Positions 38,680-45,621 of a DNA stretch of 64,000 nucleotides are shown piece after piece. This stretch comes from Devosia sp. YIM 151766. Lineage in GTDB: Bacteria > Pseudomonadota > Alphaproteobacteria > Rhizobiales > Devosiaceae. Where the stretch lies: assembly GCF_030285925.1 (NCBI RefSeq), contig NZ_CP127251.1, positions 3,209,001-3,273,000 of the forward strand, given 5' to 3'. The first letter of the stretch is position 1. Each line of letters begins with the position of its first letter. The notes below the pieces were generated by a model. The model saw only the letters and a program-made list of their open reading frames with translations, was not told the DNA's origin and did no database searches. A program made the position numbers and the translations under genes.

Positions 38680-39942
38680 ATGCCGAAACACACGATGCTC
38701 AGGCTCTACGTCTATGGCTACCTTCATCAGCTGACGTCGAGCCGGAAGCTCGAGCGTGAGGCAGGCCGCAATATCGAGCTGATGTGGCTGGTTGGCAAGC
38801 TGGTGCCGGACTTCAAGACCATCGCCGACTTCCGCCACGACAACCCTGTTGCCATCCAGATCGCATGCCAGCGCTTTGTTGCCATTTGCCGCGCGCTTGG
38901 CCTGGTTGGCGGGGGCATGGTTGCCATTGACGGTTCGCGGCTTCGGGCCGTGAACACGCACGAGAAGAACTACACCAAGGGCAAGCTTGCGCGCCGGAAG
39001 GCCCATGTCGAAGAGAGCATCGCCCGCTATCTTGCCGAGCTCGAAGAAGCCGACAGGGCAGACACAGGCCCGGCGACCCCACGGATCGATCACCTGACGG
39101 AGCGGTTGGCGGCGCTGCGTGGGCGCCTCGGTGAACTTGAGGAGATTGGCCGGCAGTTGGAAGCCGCGCCTGACGGGCAGATCTCGCTGACCGATCCAGA
39201 TGCACGCGCCATGGCAACCGGCAGCGATCATCGCGGCGTCGTTGGCTACAACGTCCAGGCGGCCGTTGACACCAAGCATCATATCGTCGTCGCCAATGCG
39301 GTGACCAACCGCGGCCATGACCGCTCCCATCTGCTGGAGATGGCCAAGGCTGCACAGGCCGAGACGGGCGCTGCCGGGATGATCGCCCTTGCCGATCGCG
39401 GATACTATGAGGGCGAGCAGATCCGCTCCTGCGCCCAAGCCGGCATCATCCCCATGGTGCCCAAGCCGAATACGTCACCGGCGCAGGCGCGTGGCTTTTG
39501 GGGCAAGGCCATGTTCGTGCATGAGCCTGAGACCGACACCTATCGGTGCCCCGCCGGCCAGCAGTTGCAGAAGCGCTTCGCCCGAGTGGAGGGCGGCAAG
39601 CTCATCAGCGTCTACTTCAACCAGAAGGCCTGCAGCGCATGCCCCTCGCGTCCCCTGTGCACGGCGGGCAAGGAAAAGCGCATCCGACGGTGGGAGCACG
39701 AGGCCGTGCTCGATGAGATGGAGCGCAGGTTCGACGCAATGCCCGAGGCGATGGCGGTCCGGCGCTGTACGGTCGAGCACGTCTTTGGCACCATCAAGGG
39801 CTGGATGGGCGCTACCCACTTCCGAACGCGTGGCCTCAAGAACGTTGCCACTGAAGCAAGCCTGACCGTCCTGGCCTACAACATCAAGCGGGCCATCGCC
39901 GTCGCCGGCGTTGCATCCACCCTCAAGGCAATAGAGGGCTGA
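38680..39942 (+). pseudogene. IS1182-family transposase, N-terminus cut by IS21
   Basis: The frame starts inside the IS21 right end, and recognisable sequence starts at MLRLYVYGYLHQLTSSRKLEREAGRN. Then DDE regions follow: VAIDGSRLRAVN, ALADRGYYEGEQI and TVEHVFGTIKGWMG. IS1182 transposases normally have another 40-60 N-terminal residues that bind DNA. The remaining 420 codons are open. Probably inactive. Confidence 0.85.
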
Positions 39943-40015
39943 ACCGAGCCGACGCGCGCTGGCCCAAACTATACTGACGCGACAAGCTCAGCGAGTTCTC
40001 ACACAGCCTCGGGCC
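38693..40015 (+). mobile_element. IS1182-family element, left end missing
   Basis: Holds the cut transposase. The left terminus has been replaced by the IS21 right end. The right terminus is not resolved; the sequence GAGTTCTCACACAGCC near 39994-40009 looks like an IS end but its partner is gone. The stretch to 40150 shows nothing else recognisable. Confidence 0.55.
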
Positions 40016-40216
40016 GGGAGCAGTCTGCCCGCTTCTGGTGCCATAGATCAAAAGCTGCAGTTGACCTGGGCGCATCAGCACGGCGGCTTCCGACCCCATG
40101 CACTAACCCGCTCCGCGGGAGGGTGTGCGCTGCTGGTTCAGCGTCGTCGTTTAAGCCTTTGAGCGGCTGCGGTCGCAGTCGGACCATGGAGTTTCTTTCA
40201 ACGAGAGGAACTCCCC

Positions 40217-41122
40217 ATGATTACGTCACCGACGGCCGCTCCCGCCACTCCGCTTCGCCAGCGCATGCAGCAGGACATGCTGATGCGCGGTCTGGGCTGG
40301 CACACCCAGCAAGACTACATCCGGCACGTTCGGGGCTTTGCTGCGTTTCTGGGCCGCACACCCGATACCGCCACGCCCGATGATATCCGCCGCTTCCAGC
40401 TGCACCAGCATGAAAGTGGTGTCAGTCCTTCCACGATAAACGGCGCGGTCTCGGCTTTGCGCTTCCTGTTCGACGTGACGCTGAAGCGGCGGGATCTGTC
40501 GCGGGCCCTGGTGATCACCCGCTATCAGCGCCAGCTGCCCGACGTGCTCAGCATCGAGGAAGCGGCCCGGCTGCTCGAGGCGGCGCCAAGCATCAAGTAC
40601 AAGGCTGCACTCGGGGTCGCCTATGGCGCAGGCCTGCGCGTCTCCGAGGTGGCCCACCTCAAGGTCGACGATATCGACAGCGCCCGGATGCTGATCCGGG
40701 TCGAACAGGGCAAGGGCCGCAAGGATCGCAATGCCATGCTCTCGCCTCAGCTGCTTGACCTGCTGCGACTGTGGTGGCGCGAGGGCAAGCAGCGGGGCGT
40801 CATGCTGCCCCATGGCTGGCTGTTTCCGGGGCGCTCGCGCACGGATCCGATCTCGTCGCGGCAATTGCATCGCGCGGTGCAGGAAGCGGCCGAAGTCGCC
40901 GGCATCCGCAAACGGGTCAGCCCGCATACCTTGCGGCACAGCTTTGCCACGCACCTGCTGGAGCAGGATGTCGATATCCGGGTCATCCAGGTGCTGCTCG
41001 GGCACTCCAAGCTAGAGACGACCGCGCTCTACACCAAGGTCTCGACCCGCACGATCCAGGCGGTCGCCAGTCCCCTCGACCGGCTGATGGCCCTGATGGA
41101 GGACAAGCCTCCACCCGCCTGA
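40217..41122 (+). CDS. Tyrosine-type recombinase/integrase of an IS91-like element
   Basis: 301 residues. N-terminal SAM-like domain, then catalytic residues: Arg in GLRVSEVAHL, HTLRH block (SPHTLRHSFATHLL), and Tyr in LGHSKLETTALYTKVS. XerC/D-like. It stands 5 bases before the IS91 transposase; such pairs recur in rhizobial IS91 elements, as I recall. Complete. Confidence 0.9.
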   Translation: MITSPTAAPATPLRQRMQQDMLMRGLGWHTQQDYIRHVRGFAAFLGRTPDTATPDDIRRFQLHQHESGVSPSTINGAVSALRFLFDVTLKRRDLSRALVITRYQRQLPDVLSIEEAARLLEAAPSIKYKAALGVAYGAGLRVSEVAHLKVDDIDSARMLIRVEQGKGRKDRNAMLSPQLLDLLRLWWREGKQRGVMLPHGWLFPGRSRTDPISSRQLHRAVQEAAEVAGIRKRVSPHTLRHSFATHLLEQDVDIRVIQVLLGHSKLETTALYTKVSTRTIQAVASPLDRLMALMEDKPPPA

Positions 41123-41126
41123 CCCG

Positions 41127-42326
41127 GTGCGCGCCACCATTGAGGTCGCCGATATCTTCCGGGCCGCCGGTCCTGCCTATCGCGCTGCCCATGCCGGACA
41201 CCTGAGCCTCAGCCACCTCAAGGTCATGTCGGCAATCGAGACCTGTCGCACCGCTGCCCTGGGTGGTCACGTCGAAGCCTGTTCCGACTGCGGGCATCAG
41301 CGTATCGCCTATAACTCGTGTCGCAACCGGCATTGTCCCCGGTGCCAGGGTGCCGCGGCACGCACCTGGCTGGAGCAGCGCGAAGCCGACCTGCTGCCGG
41401 TTGGCTACTTCCATGTCGTCTTCACGCTGCCCGCCGAGATCGCCGACATCGCCTTCCACAACAAGGCGCTGATCTATGACCTGCTGTTCAAGGCGGCGTC
41501 CGAGACCATGCTGACCATCGCCGCCGATCCCAGGCACCTGGGTGCCCGCATCGGCATCACCGCAGTGCTCCACACCTGGGGCTCGGCCATGACCCACCAT
41601 CCCCATATCCACATGATCGTGCCGGGTGGCGGCATCGCGCCGGATGGTCGGTGGATATCATCGCGACCAGCCTTTCTGCTGCCGGTCAGGGTGCTCGGCG
41701 CGCTGTTCCGGCGGCTGTTCATCACCCGGCTGCTCGACCTCCATGGTGCCAGAAAGCTCGCTTTCTTCGGACAGATGGCAGGGCTCAGCGACCGGCGTAC
41801 CTTCATCCGCCACCTTGCTCCGGTCCGCAGAAAGCGCTGGGTGGTTTATGCCAAGCCGCCCTTTGCTGGGCCCGAGGCGGTGCTCGCCTATCTCTCGCGC
41901 TACACCCATCGCGTGGCGATCTCGAACAGCCGCCTCATCGCCTTCGACGGCAATGAGGTGACCTTCCGCTACAAGAACTATCGCTGCTCCGGCGCCGAAA
42001 GGCAGCGCGTCATGACTCTGGTCGCCGACGAGTTCATCCGCCGCTTCCTGATCCACGTTCTGCCACGCGGGTTCCACCGCATCCGGCACTACGGTCTGCT
42101 CGCCAGCTCCGCCCGCAAGGACTGCCTCGTCCAGGCCCGCGACATGCTGGGGGTGGCGCCGGCGACGGACGAACCGCCGACCGCCGAGACTTCAGACCAG
42201 CGCCCGCCTTGTCCCTACTGCGGTGGCACCATGGTGATCATCGAGACCTTCGCTGCATGGTGCCAACCGCGGGCCCCGCCGACCGCCCGACCATCAACCC
42301 GGGAGACCGTCCATGACCCGGCATGA
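41127..42326 (+). CDS. IS91-family HUH transposase
   Basis: 399 residues from a GTG start. N-terminal zinc-binding domain (CSDCGHQRIAYNSCRNRHCPRC), the HUH motif in HHPHIHMIVPGGG, and YLSRYTHRVAISNSRL, where the catalytic tyrosine lies. A second zinc ribbon (CPYCGG) is near the C-terminus. Rolling-circle transposition. The gene looks complete. Confidence 0.93.
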   Translation: MRATIEVADIFRAAGPAYRAAHAGHLSLSHLKVMSAIETCRTAALGGHVEACSDCGHQRIAYNSCRNRHCPRCQGAAARTWLEQREADLLPVGYFHVVFTLPAEIADIAFHNKALIYDLLFKAASETMLTIAADPRHLGARIGITAVLHTWGSAMTHHPHIHMIVPGGGIAPDGRWISSRPAFLLPVRVLGALFRRLFITRLLDLHGARKLAFFGQMAGLSDRRTFIRHLAPVRRKRWVVYAKPPFAGPEAVLAYLSRYTHRVAISNSRLIAFDGNEVTFRYKNYRCSGAERQRVMTLVADEFIRRFLIHVLPRGFHRIRHYGLLASSARKDCLVQARDMLGVAPATDEPPTAETSDQRPPCPYCGGTMVIIETFAAWCQPRAPPTARPSTRETVHDPA

Positions 42327-42822
42327 CCTGCCTGTTCAAACGGCAGCGACGCATCGCTGGCCGACGGGATGGTTCGCGCCAGGCGCTCCAGCGACCATCA
42401 TCATGCACGCCGATCTCACCACTATCGTCGCCGCTGAGGCTCAAATGCTGCCCGGACCACGTCCACCTGGCCAACGCGCCACGCCATATGCCGCAGTTGC
42501 GGCCGGCACTTGATCAGGCCAAATCTGAAAACCCCATAGCCAGCGCATGCGGACCGCGGGTTCCTGCATGGGTGGCTTTGCGACGCCAAACGGCATCCCA
42601 AACCCTTCACCAATACAGACATCTATGTCGTAATTAAATCGGCCCAAGAGCCGACATGCTTACCCCTTGGTGAAGCAGCAATGTCTGTTGCTTGCGAATA
42701 CGCGCGGCTCCGCTTTTGCCGGATGGTCCGCGCCGAGGTCGTTGCAAAAAAGGGATAATCGGGCTGGCGGTGGACGAGTGGATGCCGCTAGAACAGGGAT
42801 AAATATTCGAGGGAGCGAGGAC
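42327..42822. other. Gene-poor spacer after the IS91 transposase
   Basis: About 500 bases with the candidate IS91 terminal hairpin at 42490-42503, then AT-richer sequence. No open frame here resembles a protein; a GAGG-like ribosome site before the next gene lies at its end. Confidence 0.5.
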
Positions 42823-43338
42823 TTGAGGGGCACAAGGGCAATATTCGCGTCGATTGCGCTGGCCGCGATGACGGGCCAGACGATGGCAGGCGGTATGCTG
42901 TGCATTCCGCAGACATCTACCGGCTATAGTCGCGATGGCGATGTCTGGAAGGCTGGGCAATTCGACGTGGCGCCGTTCTTCATCCAGGAACTGGACGAGA
43001 CTGACGAGATCGCCGGCATCTGTTTTCGGATGCTCCGCGCCGAGGGTGCCACGATCGAGGTTCCGGCGAACGAGGTCTACGGCCTTTCGTTCAGCTGCTT
43101 CGCGCGTCACGAAGTGGACCAGACTCCCACGCTGGCCGAGGTGTCGCGCTGCATGGTGGTCTCCACGCTGGGCAAGATCACGGATATCATATGCGATGGA
43201 TTCCGGCTATCGAGCCTGTCGGCCACTCCGGGAGGCGAGTTCATGGAGACGCCGTCGCCGCTGGCGAAATCCGACGCAGTCGACAACGCCGGCCCCATCG
43301 TCATGACATTAGGGAATTGCTCGGAGTGGGTGAAATGA
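42823..43338 (+). CDS. Secreted six-cysteine protein A, unknown family
   Basis: 171 residues from TTG 42823, chosen because GAGCGAGG precedes it and the signal peptide then reads RAIFASIALAAMTGQTMAGG. The mature part has six cysteines: GMLC, GIC, FSC, SRC, IIC and GNC. The same six in the same order recur in the next gene's product, with shared blocks (SCFARHEV versus ACYARYEV; TPxxxxV; CD; GEF; GNCS versus GKCS). Probably periplasmic with three disulfides. Function unknown. It ends in an ATGA overlap with the paralogue. Confidence 0.75.
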   Translation: MRGTRAIFASIALAAMTGQTMAGGMLCIPQTSTGYSRDGDVWKAGQFDVAPFFIQELDETDEIAGICFRMLRAEGATIEVPANEVYGLSFSCFARHEVDQTPTLAEVSRCMVVSTLGKITDIICDGFRLSSLSATPGGEFMETPSPLAKSDAVDNAGPIVMTLGNCSEWVK

Positions 43339-43802
43339 GGACCATGGCGACACTACTGGCCACAGCTGTCCTGACGATGCCTACGCTGGCGGCGACGTCG
43401 CTGTGTGTCGAGGACGCCGCTACCGGATTCAACTGGGAAAACGGTAAATGGGTGCAGTCCAACTTTTTCACGGCGTCGTACATCATCAGGCCAATCGCCG
43501 AGAGCGAGACGATCGGGCGGTACTGCCGGGAAGCGATCGCAGAAAGCTCCGACAAGCGGCAGGCATGCTACGCACGCTATGAAGTCGGCGAGACACCGGG
43601 GTCCAGTGACGTGACACAGTGCACCGAATTCCCGCTGAACGGGACGGAAACCAACTTCGTCCGCTGCGACAAGGCCTACGCGCCTTACAATTTCGAGCCC
43701 AGCGGCGAGTTCACATTGACGCGCATCAACGCGCTGCGCGCCGACGACTATAGGGACAGCCTCGCAATCGCTGTCGGTAAGTGCAGCGTGGTGGCGCCAT
43801 GA
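43335..43802 (+). CDS. Secreted six-cysteine protein B, paralogue of A
   Basis: 155 residues from ATG 43335, which overlaps the stop of A. Signal peptide MRTMATLLATAVLTMPTLAA, then six cysteines (SLC, RYC, QAC, TQC, VRC, GKC) matching A in order. Identity is low, so the duplication is old. Its stop overlaps the start of the AbiTii gene (ATGA), making a three-gene translationally coupled unit. Confidence 0.78.
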   Translation: MRTMATLLATAVLTMPTLAATSLCVEDAATGFNWENGKWVQSNFFTASYIIRPIAESETIGRYCREAIAESSDKRQACYARYEVGETPGSSDVTQCTEFPLNGTETNFVRCDKAYAPYNFEPSGEFTLTRINALRADDYRDSLAIAVGKCSVVAP

Positions 43803-44699
43803 CACTGCTGGACGGGATAATTCAGAGTGTCACTGAGACCAAGGAGCCGATCGCGGACATCCTGCGGCGCTGCCTGGTCCTCGCCCATAAGCTCAAGAAC
43901 GATGCGTTCAAGGCCTGGGTAGAGAGAGCTTAACGGATACCCCGCAGACGCAGAGCTGCCCGATTATCGGAAGGCGACAGGCACAGCCATCGGGCATTTC
44001 GCGGGCCCACTGGGTGCCCGGATATCAAATCAGCCGCTTCTTTCGATGGTGATGAAGGAGCAGTTCCAGCATCTGGCGCGGGATATCGAGCTGCGGCAGC
44101 AGATAGCCGCGTACCAGGATGCCGACTTGACCGGCACCTACCGGCAGCCATGGCCGCAAGATGTGGTCGTCATCCACCAAAGCTCGTTCTTCCACGGTTA
44201 CACGCTAGTCTCCGCTTGGATGCCCATCCCGGGAAGCCTCATGGCGGGAATGGTCGACAATGTCCGAACCAGGGTCCTCACATTCGCGCTCGAGATACAG
44301 TCCGAGCTGCCCGACGACACCGAACAGGCGGTCAAGGAACTGCCTTCTGAAAAGGTACAGCACTTGGTCCAGTACATCATATACGGCGGCAATAACAATT
44401 TCGGCGACAATGGCACTATCAACGCGAACACCGTCATCGCCGGCGACATGGACAGCCTCAAGAACGCCCTTGCCGGGCTGGGCCTTACGGCTGATGACGC
44501 CGACGAGCTGAAGGCCGCCGTTGAGGCTGACGAGAAGGAAGACGGAAAACACAAGGGCCTCGGTAAACGCGCCCTGGAATGGGTTGGCAAGGCTGCCGTG
44601 GCCACGGGAAAGGCCGGCGTGAAGATAGGCAGCGACGTGGCAACCGCCACGCTCACTGCCATTGCTATGAAGTATGCGGGGATACCGCCTGCTAGTTGA
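43799..44699 (+). pseudogene. AbiTii-domain protein, frameshifted in a GA repeat
   Basis: The first 44 codons (LLDGIIQSVTETKEPIADIL; CLVLAHKLKNDAFKAWVER) are the AbiTii N-terminal domain. At 43922-43928, GAGAGAG, the frame ends at TAA 43931; two further bases, or a +1 slip, would give AWVERELNGYP and continue open to 44699. The C-terminal part has the usual AbiTii-protein tail: IIYGGNNNFGDNGTINANTVIAGD, an acidic DDADELKAAV segment and a small hydrophobic helix region. Restored length about 300 residues. Named for phage abortive infection genes; the exact mechanism is unknown. Could be a pseudogene, phase-variable repeat, slippage site or sequence error. Confidence 0.82.
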
Positions 44700-44889
44700 T
44701 GTCAGCCCGGTCTATATGCGGAAACCGCTGCATGTGACTGACGATGGCACCGACCAGCCTTTTCTGGGCTGGTGAATTCGGTGTCATCGGCAACGCGGTA
44801 TAGACCTGCAGCACGGTTTTGAGGCTGCCGTCCTGCTGGGTTTCGAGATGGGTGAAAGCGGCTCTCGCCAGGTAGTGTGTGAACATCAT
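44692..44889 (-). CDS. Small hypothetical protein
   Basis: 65 residues, MMFTHYLARAAFTHLETQQDG..., from ATG 44889 with AGGAG five bases upstream. Converges with the AbiTii gene, overlapping its last 8 bases. No family recognised. The good ribosome site argues it is real. Confidence 0.55.
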   Translation of the reverse strand: MMFTHYLARAAFTHLETQQDGSLKTVLQVYTALPMTPNSPAQKRLVGAIVSHMQRFPHIDRADIN

Positions 44890-45621
44890 AAATCTCCTAT
44901 CGGTTGTGTTCACACCTATTTATGCGCGCGACGATTTCGACCTGGCCGAATTAAAACGACCGCGATTTCACCCTGCCGGTGCCGAAGCGCAGCTTGCCTG
45001 ACGGCCCCACCTGCAGGCCGCCCGACCGCTGGAGACCGGACTTTTTCGGTTGTTCAGCATCGTGCTGAACATCATCGTCCAACTCGGCCGCGACCGTTCC
45101 GGTGACCACGGGCTTGTCTATCAGCTTTGCCTTACCCACTTTTCCGAGAGTTGTCTCGTGCAATACGCGATGGATCCGAGCATTGGGGGTAATCTTGCAA
45201 GATGCAGGCACGGGGGACCCCGTCATTCAACTTCCAGAGCGCGTGCCTATCGAAGGGAAACTTTGAAGGAGATTGGCGAAGGAACCCGTTCTAAGCGTCT
45301 CCAATTTTGCTAATACTAAGAACATCTTTCTTAGCGACGCGGACAACTACCGCGTCCTAGCTAGCCACGAATTTATTGAAGTGGCGGCTGAGCTAGGCTC
45401 CATGCCGCCGTGTCTGGTATTGCGGCCTGGCCGCTGTAAGCGGCCGGTCCGCTCCCCACCCCGGTGTTGCCAGTCAGCCATCGACCCCATTTCGGTCGTT
45501 CAGCACCCGCTTTCACTAGGACCGCTTTTAGCCGAAGCGGACTTGCCATTCCAGAATAGGACCGCCGAGTTGCCGATACTGGAAAGGCGGGCCCGATGTC
45601 GTTGATCCCGCCTTGCAATGG
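44890..45621. other. 732-base spacer with decayed repeats, no certain gene
   Basis: A minus-strand frame at 44951-45226 (91 codons; KKSGLQRSGGLQVGPSGKLRFGTGRVKSRSF at the end, given here in pieces: KKSGLQRSGG, LQVGPSGK, LRFGTGRV) has gene-like composition and could be a small protein, but no ribosome site is clear. The part 45470-45590 (CATTTCGGTCGTTCAG, GAAGCGGACTTGCC) resembles intergenic repeats common in alphaproteobacteria, as I recall, rather than coding sequence. Confidence 0.4.

Larger units (their letters stand above)
36213..38692 (-). mobile_element. IS21-family element, apparently complete
   Basis: Two overlapping genes, istA and istB, lie between related ends. Left end from TG at 36213 and right end (reverse complement) from 38692 share the pattern TGT...TCGGCA...AA.TTTGACCCC, 19 of 27 positions by eye. 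Inside each, a second repeat GGCGYCCAATATTGACCCC recurs (36244-36264 and 38630-38651), as expected of the multiple terminal repeats bound by IstA. No matching target duplication flanks the element, so rearrangement after insertion is likely. Confidence 0.8.
40150..42510 (+). mobile_element. IS91-family element with tyrosine recombinase gene
   Basis: A tyrosine recombinase gene and an HUH transposase gene are adjacent in one direction. Small hairpins with the same GT loop flank the pair: CTGCG-GT-CGCAG at 40167-40178 and GCCGCA-GT-TGCGGC at 42490-42503. IS91-family rolling-circle elements carry hairpins near ori and ter ends, so these may mark the ends. Exact limits are not established. Confidence 0.6.

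Noticed and set aside
45273..45605. 110-codon plus-strand frame before the 824-residue gene
   Set aside because: Runs through sequence resembling non-coding intergenic repeats; no domain or ribosome site.
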